The translations under genes were made by a program, and so were the position numbers. DNA of 64,000 bases, from assembly GCA_964471915.1 (NCBI GenBank), contig CAYYID010000001.1, positions 62,001-126,000 of the forward strand, read 5' to 3'. Under the pieces are notes generated by a model. It saw only the letters and a list, made by a program, of their open reading frames with translations, was not told where the DNA came from and searched no databases. Origin of the DNA: JAIEPW01 sp964471915 (GTDB lineage Bacteria > Acidobacteriota > Terriglobia > Bryobacterales > Bryobacteraceae). Below, piece after piece: positions 26,394-34,912 of this stretch (positions are counted from its first letter, which is position 1; each line of letters begins with the position of its first letter).

Positions 26394-27520
26394 CGCTCGA
26401 CCTCTTCGCGCGCGATCTGGAACGCGGTATTGGCGGCGGGCACGCCCGCGTACACCGCAACCTGGAGCAGGGCTTCCTCGAGGTCGCAGGCTTCGAGCTC
26501 GCGGTCGAGCCCGGCGCGGACATGCATGCGGAACTCCTCCCAGCGGCCGAGCGCCGCCATCATGGCGACGGCGAGCAAACGGCGGGTGCGGGAATCGAGG
26601 CCGGGCCGGGTCCAGATGGCGCCCCAGGCGAAGTCCGTGACGATCAGCTCCTGGAACGCGCGGGTGAACTCGGTGGTGCGGGCAATGGCGCGGTCGACAT
26701 GCGCGTCGCCGAGGTTGCGGCGGCGGACGGCGGAGCCGGTGGCCGGGTCCAGCAGGAACTCGAGCACCGCGCGCGTGAAGGCGCGCGGCTTTTCGACATT
26801 GGAGATATGGGCGGTGTCCATCAAGTGGACCCGCGCGCCGGGGATCTCGCGGGCCAGCACGTCGCCGTGCCCGGCCCACGGAGTCGACTGGTCGCGCTCG
26901 CTGCCGATGATCAGCACCGGCGTGCGGATCTCGCCCAGGCGCGGCGTGTGATTCATGTCGCGGATGGCGGCGCTGCACGCGGCGTAGCCCTGCGGGTTGG
27001 TGGCGAGGAACGTGCGGCGCAGCGTGGCGGCCACCGGGTTCGCTTCGAGGACGCCGGGTGAGAAGAAGCGGCCCATGGCGGCGTCGACGAACGCCGGCAT
27101 GCCGCCCTCGCGGATCAGCTTAATGCGCGCGGCCCAATCGACGCCCACCGTGGCGGGCGAGGTATTGGCGAACACCAGCTTCGTGACGCGGTCCGCCGCG
27201 TGGATGCCCAGCCACTGGCCGATCATGCCGCCGAGCGAGAGGCCGCTGAAGGCGAAGCGCTCCAGACCCAGCGCATCCGCCAGCGCCAGGACGTCGCGGC
27301 CCAGCGCTTCGATGGTGTAGTCGCCGGGCCAGGCGTCGGAGACGCCGTGGCCGCGCTGGTCATAGCGGACCACGCAGAAGTGCTCGCGCAGATCCGGCAT
27401 CTGCGGATCCCACATGGCGTGGTCGCAGCCGAGCGAATTCGAAAGGATCAGCGGCGGCCTGGTGTCCAGGCCGTCGCGGCGATAGTACAGGCGGTGCGAA
27501 TCGAGCGTCAGGAAAGGCAT
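26390..27520 (-). CDS. pcaL: Fused 3-oxoadipate enol-lactonase / 4-carboxymuconolactone decarboxylase
   Basis: 376 aa. Residues 1-255 are an alpha/beta hydrolase (PcaD) with nucleophile Ser95 in GLSLGG, oxyanion region NSLGCDHAMWD and the catalytic His near DTAHISNVEKP. Residues about 265-376 are the decarboxylase PcaC (RTTEFTRAFQELIVTDFAWG, then FRMHVRAGLDREL). Together they convert 4-carboxymuconolactone to 3-oxoadipate in two steps. Such PcaL fusions are known in actinobacteria and others. The ATG at 27520 lies 5 nt after the pcaB stop. Confidence 0.94.
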   Translation of the reverse strand: MPFLTLDSHRLYYRRDGLDTRPPLILSNSLGCDHAMWDPQMPDLREHFCVVRYDQRGHGVSDAWPGDYTIEALGRDVLALADALGLERFAFSGLSLGGMIGQWLGIHAADRVTKLVFANTSPATVGVDWAARIKLIREGGMPAFVDAAMGRFFSPGVLEANPVAATLRRTFLATNPQGYAACSAAIRDMNHTPRLGEIRTPVLIIGSERDQSTPWAGHGDVLAREIPGARVHLMDTAHISNVEKPRAFTRAVLEFLLDPATGSAVRRRNLGDAHVDRAIARTTEFTRAFQELIVTDFAWGAIWTRPGLDSRTRRLLAVAMMAALGRWEEFRMHVRAGLDRELEACDLEEALLQVAVYAGVPAANTAFQIAREEVER

Positions 27521-27525
27521 GGCAA

Positions 27526-28803
27526 TCAGTCCTCGAGCAGGCGCTGGCGAAAGGTCTCGGCGAGGCCGAGGTAGGATTCGGGGTCGGTTAGGTCCGCGGG
27601 CATGTTGGGGAGTTGTTCGAGCGGCCTGCCCGCGGCGAGCGCCGCCGCGATCTCCCGGTACGCGGCGTCGCGGCCGGTGGTGGCGGCGCGGGCGAGCATG
27701 GCGCGCTCCGCGTAGATCGCGGACCCCGCGGCATCGAGGTTCGCGCGCATGCGGGCGGCGTCGATGCGAAGGTTCGGGCCGGCCCCGGCGAGGGCGGCCA
27801 GGGCGGAGCCGCAGGTTTCGACGAGGTCGATCAGGACGGGCCATTCGGTCTGCCAGGCGCCGGCGGCGCGCTCGTGCTCCTGGACCATGGAAGTGAGGAT
27901 CGCCGCCACGAGTGCCGGCGTGCGGGTGGCGGCGGCGAGCGCGATGGTGCACGCAGCGGGGTTCCGCTTGTGCGGCATGGTGGAGGATCCGCCGCCGGGT
28001 TCCGCCGCCTCGGCGACCTCGAACTGCATCAGCAGCGCCAGATCGCGCGCGAGCTTGCCGAGCGATCCGGTATAGATGCCGAGGGCTGCGGCAAGCGCGG
28101 CCAGGCGGTCGCGGTGGGCGTGCCACGGCGCGGGAGCGGGCAGGTCGAGTTCCGCCGCCAGGTTCGCGGTAACGGCGGCGCCCCGATCGCCGAGCGAGGC
28201 CAGCGTCCCCGCGGCGCCGCCGAACTGGAGGACCACGGCTTCCGAAAACGCAGCGTCCAAACGCCGCCAGCCGCGGGCCGCCGCCGCGTACCAGCCGGCG
28301 GCCTTGAGCCCGAAGGTGATCGGCAGCGCGGGCTGCAGCAGGGTCCGGCCCAGCATCAGGGTGTCTTTGTGCTGCTCCGAGAGGGCGCGGAGCGCGGCGT
28401 TCAGCTTTGCATGGTCCGCCGCGAGGATCGCGCGCGCGCGGCGGAGTTGGAGGGCCAGCGCGGTATCCAGCAGGTCCTGGCTGGTGACACCCCAATGGAC
28501 GTAGCCCGCGGCCGCGGGATCACTTTGGCGCACGTGCGCCGTGAACGCCGCCACGAACGGGACCGCGAGGCTCGCGCTCGCGCGGGCCTGCTCCGCGAGC
28601 GCGGCGGGATCCGCGGAGAAGTCCGCCGCCGCGCGGGTGACGGCCGCGGCCGCCGCGGCCGGGATGACGCCCGCGGCGCTTTGCGCCCGCGCCACCGCGG
28701 TTTCGAACTCCAGCATGGCGCGGGTCAGCGCGCCGTCCGAGAACAGCGCCGCAAGCGGCGCGGTGGACCCCAGCGCCGCGCAAAAGTGCCGGGTGTCAGA
28801 CAT
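27526..28803 (-). CDS. pcaB: 3-carboxy-cis,cis-muconate cycloisomerase
   Basis: 425 aa member of the fumarase/aspartase superfamily, converting 3-carboxymuconate to 4-carboxymuconolactone in the cytosol. The family signature GGSSTMPHKRNP is intact, as are the HWGVTSQD and GRTLLQPALPITFG segments. The C-terminal domain is complete (ends LAETFRQRLLED). It overlaps the pcaG stop by 8 bp and is followed after 5 nt by the lactonase/decarboxylase fusion, so it lies in the middle of the operon. Confidence 0.95.
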   Translation of the reverse strand: MSDTRHFCAALGSTAPLAALFSDGALTRAMLEFETAVARAQSAAGVIPAAAAAAVTRAAADFSADPAALAEQARASASLAVPFVAAFTAHVRQSDPAAAGYVHWGVTSQDLLDTALALQLRRARAILAADHAKLNAALRALSEQHKDTLMLGRTLLQPALPITFGLKAAGWYAAAARGWRRLDAAFSEAVVLQFGGAAGTLASLGDRGAAVTANLAAELDLPAPAPWHAHRDRLAALAAALGIYTGSLGKLARDLALLMQFEVAEAAEPGGGSSTMPHKRNPAACTIALAAATRTPALVAAILTSMVQEHERAAGAWQTEWPVLIDLVETCGSALAALAGAGPNLRIDAARMRANLDAAGSAIYAERAMLARAATTGRDAAYREIAAALAAGRPLEQLPNMPADLTDPESYLGLAETFRQRLLED

Positions 28804-29197
28804 CGAAGAACGGCGTCTCCCCGTCGCCCTGCAAACGGATTTCGAAGTCCCAGCCCGCGTCCGTGCGCCGCGCGCGCAGCAGTTCGTCCGCGCCGGCTTC
28901 GAAGTAGATGCGCGTGAACAGACGATCCAGCAGTCCGCGGGCGAACACTAAAACGCTGACGTACCCCGAGGCGGCGACGCCCTCGAACACCGCCGCGCCG
29001 TCGCCGCCGGTCGGCAAGCGGCCGAAGCCGCCCGCAGGCTGCGCGACTTCGAGCATCGCGTCCGGCACCGGATCGCCCGCGCCATCCAGCACGCGGATCC
29101 GCAGCCGCTCGCCGCCGGGCGCCAGACGCGCTTTCCATTCCAGCGCGAAGTGGAAGAACGGGCCGATGGTCTGGGCGGGGCTAGGCGGCGAAGCCAT
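28796..29197 (-). CDS. pcaG: Protocatechuate 3,4-dioxygenase alpha subunit, short form
   Basis: 133 aa from the ATG at 29197, chosen because GAGG sits about 7 nt upstream (an in-frame start four codons earlier exists). Recognisable alpha-subunit elements are SPAQTIGPFFHFAL at the N-terminus, LVFARGLLDRLFTRIYF, and the C-terminal FEIRLQGDGETPFFD. Typical alpha subunits have about 200 residues; the region between the first strand and VFARGL is much shortened here. The alpha subunit carries no iron ligands, so the complex may still work. It overlaps pcaH by 17 bp and pcaB by 8 bp. Confidence 0.85.
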   Translation of the reverse strand: MASPPSPAQTIGPFFHFALEWKARLAPGGERLRIRVLDGAGDPVPDAMLEVAQPAGGFGRLPTGGDGAAVFEGVAASGYVSVLVFARGLLDRLFTRIYFEAGADELLRARRTDAGWDFEIRLQGDGETPFFDV

Positions 29198-29861
29198 CGG
29201 GTCCCTCACGCGGGGTGCGCTCCGGTCCGCGGAGCACGAGGTCGAAACGGTACGCGAGCGCCCATTCGGGCTCGGAGACCTCCCAGTCGAGCCGCGAGAT
29301 CAGGCGCTCGCGCGCGGCGTCGCTGCGGATCGACTGCAGAATCGGGTCGCGGTCGAACAGCGGGTCGCCTGGAAAGTACATCTGCGTGATCAGGCGCTCG
29401 GCCAGCGATTCCCCGACCACGGAGAAGTGGATGTGCGCCGGGCGCCACGCGTTGTGATGATTGCGCCACGGGTACGGCCCGGGCTTGATGGTGACGAAGC
29501 GGAACGCGCCGTCGGCGCCGGTGACCAGGCGTCCGGCGCCGGTGAAGTTGGGGTCGAGCGGCGCACGGTGGTTGTCGTTGGCGTGGGCGTAGCGGCCCGC
29601 GGAGTTGGCCTGCCAGATCTCGATCAACCGGTTCGCGGCGGGACGCCCATCGGCGTCGCGCACCTGCCCGGTAACGAGGATGCGCTCGCCCAAGGGCTCG
29701 CCCGCGTGCTGTCGGGTGAGGTCGGCGCTCGGGGGAGCGAGCAGACCGTGGGTCACGGCGTCGCGCTCGGCAAGAGCGAGCCGCCGCCGCGGATTCGCGG
29801 GCGCGCGGAGGCGTGTGGCGACGTAGGCGTGGTGGCGCAGATCGGGCTGGTCGCTCGGCAC
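29181..29861 (-). CDS. pcaH: Protocatechuate 3,4-dioxygenase beta subunit
   Basis: 226 aa catalytic subunit that cleaves the protocatechuate ring between the hydroxyls with O2. All four Fe(III) ligands are visible: Tyr91 (GRYAHAND), Tyr130 (GPYPWRN), His143 and His145 (RPAHIHF). It is the first gene of pcaHGB-pcaL-pobA. The GTG start at 29861 lies 8 nt downstream of a TAGAAT hexamer (29870-29875, minus strand), so its mRNA may be leaderless. No PcaQ/PcaR/PobR regulator gene is adjacent. Confidence 0.95.
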   Translation of the reverse strand: MPSDQPDLRHHAYVATRLRAPANPRRRLALAERDAVTHGLLAPPSADLTRQHAGEPLGERILVTGQVRDADGRPAANRLIEIWQANSAGRYAHANDNHRAPLDPNFTGAGRLVTGADGAFRFVTIKPGPYPWRNHHNAWRPAHIHFSVVGESLAERLITQMYFPGDPLFDRDPILQSIRSDAARERLISRLDWEVSEPEWALAYRFDLVLRGPERTPREGPDGFAA

Positions 29862-29920
29862 GGACTACGATTCTAGCGGGATTGCGCGTGGTGCGTGGAC
29901 GTGTGAAGACCCGGCTGAGA

Positions 29921-30187
29921 TCAGAACAGATCGGAGTGCGTGCCGGTGCGGACGAGGTACAGATCGCTGCCATCCACCCGGTAGATCAGTATCCAGTCCG
30001 GCTCGATATGGCAGTCGCGGAAGCCGTCCCATTCGCCGGTCAAGGCGTGGTCGCGGCAGCGCGGCGGTAGCGGTTGTTCTTCCGCCAGCAAGACCACGAG
30101 TGCGCGAAGCTTGCCCAGGTCCTTGCCTCGTTTCTGAGCGAGCTTGACGTCTCGCCGGAACGAGCCACCCGTGATCGGATTCCGCAA
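29921..30187 (-). CDS. YafQ-family mRNA interferase toxin
   Basis: 88 aa. RelE/YafQ fold with the family landmarks: FRRDVKLAQKRGKD near the N-terminus, RDHALTGEWDGFRDCHIEPDWILIY split around the catalytic His residues, and the C-terminal RTGTHSDLF. Family members cleave mRNA in the ribosomal A site. The best start is a TTG at 30187, three bases past the antitoxin stop. It is paired with a RelB/DinJ-type antitoxin upstream, the usual order. Confidence 0.88.
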   Translation of the reverse strand: MRNPITGGSFRRDVKLAQKRGKDLGKLRALVVLLAEEQPLPPRCRDHALTGEWDGFRDCHIEPDWILIYRVDGSDLYLVRTGTHSDLF

Positions 30188-30190
30188 GAC

Positions 30191-30445
30191 TTAGATCCCG
30201 AGGTCGCGGAAGAGCTGGTCGGCGGAGCCGTGACGTTTGCCTTTTCCTCGCGCGGCATCCCGCATCGCCTTCGCTGTGGTGGCGTTGGGGACACGCACCT
30301 CGAACGGCAGGGCTTTCTCCGCTGCCACGCGGACCAGCAGCATGCGCACGGCGTCCGACACCGACAGCCCCATCGACGCGAGCGTCCGGGCGGCGCGGTC
30401 CTTGGTCTTCTGATCGATTCGGGTATGGACCATCGTCGTAGACAT
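30191..30445 (-). CDS. RelB/DinJ-type antitoxin
   Basis: 84 aa from the ATG at 30445. The N-terminal ribbon-helix-helix is MVHTRIDQKTKDRAARTLAS followed by MGLSVSDAVRMLLVRVAAEKALPF, the hallmark of RelB/DinJ. The C-terminal toxin-binding tail is basic. It neutralises the YafQ-like toxin and should repress the operon through the palindrome just upstream of its start. Confidence 0.88.
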   Translation of the reverse strand: MSTTMVHTRIDQKTKDRAARTLASMGLSVSDAVRMLLVRVAAEKALPFEVRVPNATTAKAMRDAARGKGKRHGSADQLFRDLGI

Positions 30446-30454
30446 GGGCTTTGA

Positions 30455-30467
30455 GATACATTGTATC
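30455..30467. promoter_or_regulatory. Palindromic operator of the toxin-antitoxin operon
   Basis: GATACA (30455-30460), central T, TGTATC (30462-30467) is a perfect dyad beginning 10 nt upstream of the antitoxin ATG. Its position is right for RHH antitoxin autoregulation. Confidence 0.55.
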
Positions 30468-30497
30468 GCACATGGGATCAACGGGTTTCCGATCCCG

Positions 30498-30782
30498 TCA
30501 CGATAGCGTTCGCTCCTCCGATGGAGCGAACGGCCAGCGGCGGAGGCACGAGTGACAGTGCCACCGTTCGTGCCGCAAGATGCAGCCTCCCAAAACGCGA
30601 TCGGGGTCCGTTTCCAACGGTTCCACGAGGCCGTAAAGAATCGGGACGAAGCGGCTTGACCCGCACCTGGGGCAAGCCTTGGGATCCTCGCCCCAGAGCT
30701 TGCGGCGGAGTTGGACATCGATACTCCGATGCGCCGGGGATGGTCGACGCCCTCGGCAGCCGTCGCGGCGTGGCAAGCGCAA
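30498..30782 (-). CDS. Small zinc-ribbon protein
   Basis: Up to 94 aa. The conserved core is CPRCGSSRFVPILYGL, then VLGGCILRHERWHC and HSCLRRW, giving two Cys pairs likely to bind one zinc. I know this CPxCGS-ILYG-LGGC pattern as a widespread uncharacterised family. The start is uncertain: the longest frame uses TTG at 30782, only 11 nt past the tRNA-Ser 3' end, and its first 25 residues look non-conserved. The gene is on the same strand as the tRNA and the TA pair. Confidence 0.65.
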   Translation of the reverse strand: MRLPRRDGCRGRRPSPAHRSIDVQLRRKLWGEDPKACPRCGSSRFVPILYGLVEPLETDPDRVLGGCILRHERWHCHSCLRRWPFAPSEERTLS

Positions 30783-30792
30783 CGGTCGGAAC

Positions 30793-30887
<95 letters not shown>

Positions 30888-30941
30888 GCGTGGTCTCCTC
30901 CACGATACCAGACCCCGCAACGTTCGGCTATGTGATCCATC

Positions 30942-30984
30942 TTGTTCGTGAAGAAGTCTTCATGTATATTAGTTAAGCATTAAC
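30942..30984 (+). promoter_or_regulatory. Promoter and dyad upstream of carbonic anhydrase
   Basis: TTGTTC (30942-30947), a 17-bp spacer and TATATT (30965-30970) form the best sigma-70-like promoter in the window. A small dyad, GTTAA-GCA-TTAAC (30972-30984), sits at the expected transcription start and may be an operator. A GGGAG Shine-Dalgarno (31002-31006) precedes the ATG at 31013. Confidence 0.6.
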
Positions 30985-31012
30985 ATGTCCTAACGGACCC
31001 TGGGAGCAACGT

Positions 31013-31684
31013 ATGCAGAAGCTACTGGCAGGAGTGGCGCACTTTCAGAGCCGGGTGTTCCCCGAGCATCAGGAACACTTTGCGAAAATCGCGTTCGAGC
31101 AAAACCCGCGGGCGTTGTTCATCACGTGCGCTGACTCGCGCGTCATGCCGAACCTCATCACGCAGTCGAACCCGGGCGAGCTGTTCCAGTGCCGCGACGT
31201 CGGCAACATCGTGCCCCCTTACGGAGGCGCGTACGGCGGCGTGTCGGCGACGATCGAGTACTCGGTTTCGGTGCTGGGCGTCAAACACGTGATCGTTTGC
31301 GGCCATTCGGACTGCGGCGCGATGCGGGCGCTGCTGAACCACGAGAAGATCGCCAAGCTTCCCAGCGTGTTGGGGTGGCTGCAACACGCGGAGGCGGCGC
31401 GCCGGACAGTGCTCGAAAGCGGGCTGACCCTGCCGGAGGACGAGATGCTGCAGATGATGATCGAGCAGAACGTCCGGGCGCAGTTGACCAACCTGCGGAC
31501 CCATCCCGCGGTCGCCTCGAAGATGGCCCGCGGCGAACTCACGGTGCATGGCTGGGTGTACGACATCCAGCACGGGACGGTTTCGATACTGAATACGGAT
31601 ACGGACGTCTTCGAGCAGGTAGGACCGGAGGAACGGGGCGCGATCGTCGAATCCTGGCAGCCCGGAGAAGCCGCCATTCTATGA
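31013..31684 (+). CDS. Beta-class carbonic anhydrase
   Basis: 223 aa. It interconverts CO2 and bicarbonate. The zinc ligands Cys39, His98 and Cys101 (TCADSR, CGHSDCG) and the catalytic Asp41-Arg43 dyad are present. It has a proper Shine-Dalgarno and promoter. Its stop overlaps the start of the SulP gene (ATGA), so the two are translationally coupled. This pairing points to bicarbonate uptake or pH/CO2 handling. Confidence 0.96.
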   Translation: MQKLLAGVAHFQSRVFPEHQEHFAKIAFEQNPRALFITCADSRVMPNLITQSNPGELFQCRDVGNIVPPYGGAYGGVSATIEYSVSVLGVKHVIVCGHSDCGAMRALLNHEKIAKLPSVLGWLQHAEAARRTVLESGLTLPEDEMLQMMIEQNVRAQLTNLRTHPAVASKMARGELTVHGWVYDIQHGTVSILNTDTDVFEQVGPEERGAIVESWQPGEAAIL

Positions 31685-33213
31685 ACCAGCGGGACTTCCT
31701 GCGCGAGTTTCTCGCGTCGATCGTCGTGTTCCTGGTGGCGCTGCCGCTCTGCATGGGCGTGGCGATCGCCTCGGGCGTGCCGCCGGCGATGGGCATCATC
31801 ACCGGCGTCATCGGCGGGATCCTCGTCGGAGCGATCGCGGGGTCCCCGTTACAGGTGTCCGGCCCGGCCGCCGGTCTCGCGGTGCTCGTGTACGAATTGG
31901 TCAACGAGCACGGCCTCGCGATGCTGGGCGTCATCCTGGTGGGCGCGGGGATCATCCAGATGGTTGCCGGGTTACTGAAACTGGGGCAGATCTTTCGCGC
32001 GATCACACCCGCCGTCGTCTTCGGCATGCTCGCCGGTATCGGCGTCCTGATCTTTGCCAGCCAGTTCCACGTCATGGTGGACGATAAGCCGCGCGCCTCC
32101 GGCCTCCAGAACCTGTTGTCGATTCCCGAAGCGATCTACAAGGGCGTCTTCCCGATGGACACCAGCAACCACCACCTGGCCGCCTTCATCGGGCTGTTGA
32201 CCATCGTGATTCTGGTCCTGTGGACGCACTACAAGCCCGCCGGACTCAAGCTGGTGCCCGCGCCGCTGGTGGCGGTGCTCGTGGCGACCGCCGTGGATCT
32301 GTGGTTGGGCCTGCCCATCAATAACATCGAAGTTCCGTCGAATCTCGTGACCGCGCTGCGCATTCCCGGCTTCGAGATGCTGGCGAAGCTCGGCGACTGG
32401 CGCATCCTGCTGGAGGCCGCCGCGGTGGCCTTCGTCGCCAGCGCGGAAACGCTGCTGAGCGCCGGCGCGGTGGACCGCATGCACACGGGGCCGCGCACGA
32501 ATTACGACCGCGAACTGTTCGCGCAAGGCGTCGGCAATACGCTGTGCGGCTTCCTCGGCGGCTTGCCGATGACCGGCGTCATCGTGCGCAGTTCCGCCAA
32601 TGTGCAGGCCGGCGCCGAGACCCGGTACTCCACCATGCTGCACGGCCTGTGGCTCCTGCTGACCGTGGCGCTGTTTCCGGCGGTCCTCCGCTACATTCCC
32701 ACCGCATGCCTCGCCGCGATCCTGGTCCACACCGGCTACAAGCTGGTGAACATCGAAAACGCGCGCCGCCTCTGGTCCTACGGGCGCGTGCCGTTCGGCA
32801 TCTATCTGGCGACGGTGGTCACCATCGTCGTGAAGGACCTGCTGACCGGCGTGATCCTCGGCGTCGTGCTTTCGCTGCTGAAGATCCTGTATGCCTTCAG
32901 CCGGCTGGAAGTCCGCAGCGACGTCAACGCGGAAGCCCGGCGCGTGGATCTGCACCTGCGCGGCGCGGCGACCTTCCTCCGGCTCCCGCTGCTTTCCAGC
33001 GCGCTCGACAAGATCCCGGACGGTTACGAACTGCGCGTCCATCTGGACCGGCTGACCTACATCGATCATGCTTGCCTCGAACTGCTCTCCAACTGGCAGA
33101 GCCAGCACGCGCCGGCCGGCAAGACGCTGGATGTGGACTGGCAGGAACTCGCGGCGCGGTCGTGGGGGTCGGTGGACCCCGCGCCGGAACGGACCGCTCC
33201 CGTTCGGGAGTAA
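31681..33213 (+). CDS. SulP family anion transporter with STAS domain (probable bicarbonate transporter)
   Basis: 510 aa. It has ten or more TM helices from residue 8 (FLASIVVFLVALPLCMGVAI) to about 410, including the SulP signature region PLQVSGPAAGLAVLVYEL and a FVASAETLLSAGAVD helix. A C-terminal STAS-like domain covers about 420-495 (VRSDVNAEARRVDLHLRG). The ATG at 31681 overlaps the carbonic anhydrase stop. SulP proteins carry sulfate, bicarbonate or other anions; coupling to a carbonic anhydrase favours bicarbonate, by inference. Confidence 0.92.
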   Translation: MNQRDFLREFLASIVVFLVALPLCMGVAIASGVPPAMGIITGVIGGILVGAIAGSPLQVSGPAAGLAVLVYELVNEHGLAMLGVILVGAGIIQMVAGLLKLGQIFRAITPAVVFGMLAGIGVLIFASQFHVMVDDKPRASGLQNLLSIPEAIYKGVFPMDTSNHHLAAFIGLLTIVILVLWTHYKPAGLKLVPAPLVAVLVATAVDLWLGLPINNIEVPSNLVTALRIPGFEMLAKLGDWRILLEAAAVAFVASAETLLSAGAVDRMHTGPRTNYDRELFAQGVGNTLCGFLGGLPMTGVIVRSSANVQAGAETRYSTMLHGLWLLLTVALFPAVLRYIPTACLAAILVHTGYKLVNIENARRLWSYGRVPFGIYLATVVTIVVKDLLTGVILGVVLSLLKILYAFSRLEVRSDVNAEARRVDLHLRGAATFLRLPLLSSALDKIPDGYELRVHLDRLTYIDHACLELLSNWQSQHAPAGKTLDVDWQELAARSWGSVDPAPERTAPVRE

Positions 33214-33585
33214 CCGGCGCCCGCTGGTCGATTCCGCCGGCTTTCAACAATCGCGGGGAAAAAGCGCGGACTGCGAATGGAGATTCGGCCGCGGGAGAGG
33301 GTTTCGTGACGGAGCCGGAGGAGGAACTCGATCGGAAGTGGCGGCGGCGGAGACTTCGAAAAAGGGGCCCCGCAGCGCGGTTCTGGCGTAGAATCGGGCA
33401 AAGGGGACGGAGCGGACTGGTGCTTTCGCCAGAAAAACGAAGTGCTCGATGCGGGCTGTCCCGTTCGGCCCGTTCGGCCCGTTCGGCCCCCCTCCAGGAG
33501 CCCGCGGAACGCCCGGAGGCGGCACTGAATTTTCAACGTCCGGCCGTACGCCCATCTCGATTATTCGCGTGGATAGGCTAAGAAG
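33214..33585. other. 372-bp region without a convincing gene
   Basis: Frames here are Arg/Pro/Gly-rich and match no family. The only structure seen is a perfect tandem of three 9-bp units (CCGTTCGGC) at 33461-33487. A TAGGCT hexamer (33574-33579) ends 6 nt before the next gene start and may be its -10 element. Confidence 0.5.
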
Positions 33586-33882
33586 ATGAACGGGTCATTG
33601 GCAGACAGGATTGCCGATTTCGTCGTAAGCGCTTCGGCGTGTCTTCGCGAGTCCAGGCATCCTGCCGATCGACCTCTCTATCATCACGACCTGGCCCTAG
33701 CCGCCACATGGTTGGCAGCTCTCCATCAGGGCAAAAGCGAGAAGGACGTAGCTCTGGAAATCGCCTCTCTGCAAACACGACGGCACTTCTTTGATCCGTG
33801 GAAGGAGGGCGAAGCCGGCAGCCGCGAAGTGTCGGCTTTCTCAACCCTGGTCCAACACGCCGAGAAAGTGATCAATCAGTGA
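33586..33882 (+). CDS. Hypothetical protein, 98 aa
   Basis: From the ATG at 33586, with AAGAAG directly upstream. It is a soluble, mostly helical protein (LADRIADFVVSASACLRES, then HHDLALAATWLAALHQGKSEKD) with balanced composition unlike the surrounding non-coding frames. It has no signal peptide or recognised domain. The next gene starts 119 nt downstream, so it may be monocistronic. Confidence 0.6.
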   Translation: MNGSLADRIADFVVSASACLRESRHPADRPLYHHDLALAATWLAALHQGKSEKDVALEIASLQTRRHFFDPWKEGEAGSREVSAFSTLVQHAEKVINQ

Positions 33883-34001
33883 TATTCTTCGGCCTCCGAG
33901 GGACGGTCACCTCCGTCCCGGACTATTCCGAACCGAATAGCCCCAGGCCGGGCTGGGCGCCCGCCCGGTCGATTCCAGCGGCGATTGTTCGTCTATCCAC
34001 C

Positions 34002-34802
34002 ATGACCCAAGCTCTTCTGCTCGCCGCTTGCCTGTCCGCGGCCACGCTGGCAGCCGCCGACCTCTCGGCCTTCGACCCCCTGCTCGGCGCCTGGCATGGC
34101 AAAGGCGTCCTGCGCGGCGCCCCCATGGAAGCCGAGTATCGCTGGGAACGCGACCTGGGCCGGAAGTTCGTGCGCATGCGCTACCGCGTGCTCGCCGCGG
34201 GAAAGACGGTCTTCGAGGGCGAGGCTCGCTACCGCGCGGGCGGCGGCCACTGGTTCGACTCCAACGGTTCTGCCTACGACATCGCTTGGGAGGCGGTTCC
34301 CGGGGCAGTCGCCTCCGAATGGGGTCCCGCCGGGGCGTTCTACGGGAGGTCCCGTTATGAAGTGGGCCCGCAAGGCGTCCTGACGGTCACCGACTGGGCC
34401 AAAGGCCAGTCCGGTGCTTTGGCCGAGTTCGCGAAGTTCGAGGTCCGGCGGACGCCGGGGCTCGCCCTCACCCGGGTGACCGTCGCCACCGAGAAGATGC
34501 CGGAAATGGTCCGCTACTACGAAGCCGTCTTCGGAGTCCGGTTCGAGACCGTGGCCTTGGGCGACGCCACCGGCCACCGCGGCGTGATGGCCGGGTTCGA
34601 GCTGCTGCTGTGTCCCAACTCGATAGCCAAGGTGAAGGCGGAGCAGAACCGCAAACAACTGAGCCTGCGAGCCGACGACCTCGAGGAGCTGCGGCGCCGG
34701 GTACGCGCCGCCGGAGCCGCCGTGCTCCACGAGTCCGCCGAGGGGTTCGCCGTCCGCGACCCCGACGGCAACACCGTGGAACTGCTCCGCCGGGCGCGCT
34801 GA
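34002..34802 (+). CDS. Secreted DUF1579-like domain fused to a VOC/glyoxalase-like domain
   Basis: 266 aa from the ATG at 34002, which opens a signal peptide (MTQALLLAACLSAATLAAAD); an earlier in-frame start would bury it. Residues about 20-150 form a lipocalin-like barrel of the DUF1579 kind (FDPLLGAWHGKG, YRWERDLGRKFVRMRY). Residues about 157-266 are a VOC domain (LTRVTVATEKMPEMVRYYEAVFG, and the closing FAVRDPDGNTVELL). With only one VOC module, catalysis would need dimerisation. Substrate unknown. Confidence 0.75.
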   Translation: MTQALLLAACLSAATLAAADLSAFDPLLGAWHGKGVLRGAPMEAEYRWERDLGRKFVRMRYRVLAAGKTVFEGEARYRAGGGHWFDSNGSAYDIAWEAVPGAVASEWGPAGAFYGRSRYEVGPQGVLTVTDWAKGQSGALAEFAKFEVRRTPGLALTRVTVATEKMPEMVRYYEAVFGVRFETVALGDATGHRGVMAGFELLLCPNSIAKVKAEQNRKQLSLRADDLEELRRRVRAAGAAVLHESAEGFAVRDPDGNTVELLRRAR

Positions 34803-34912
34803 GCCCGGGTTATCCTGGTTGAGGACCCCGGAATTTGTTGCGGGCCGGATCGACTTTCCGAACGCTCGAACCGTCTCATCTTCCAGCGCGTCCAAACCAG
34901 AAGCAGGTGCTC

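Noticed and set aside
33461..33487. Three 9-bp tandem repeats as a possible CRISPR or origin element
   Set aside because: Units are too short and have no spacers; no cas or dnaA gene nearby. Kept only as a note in the gap entry.
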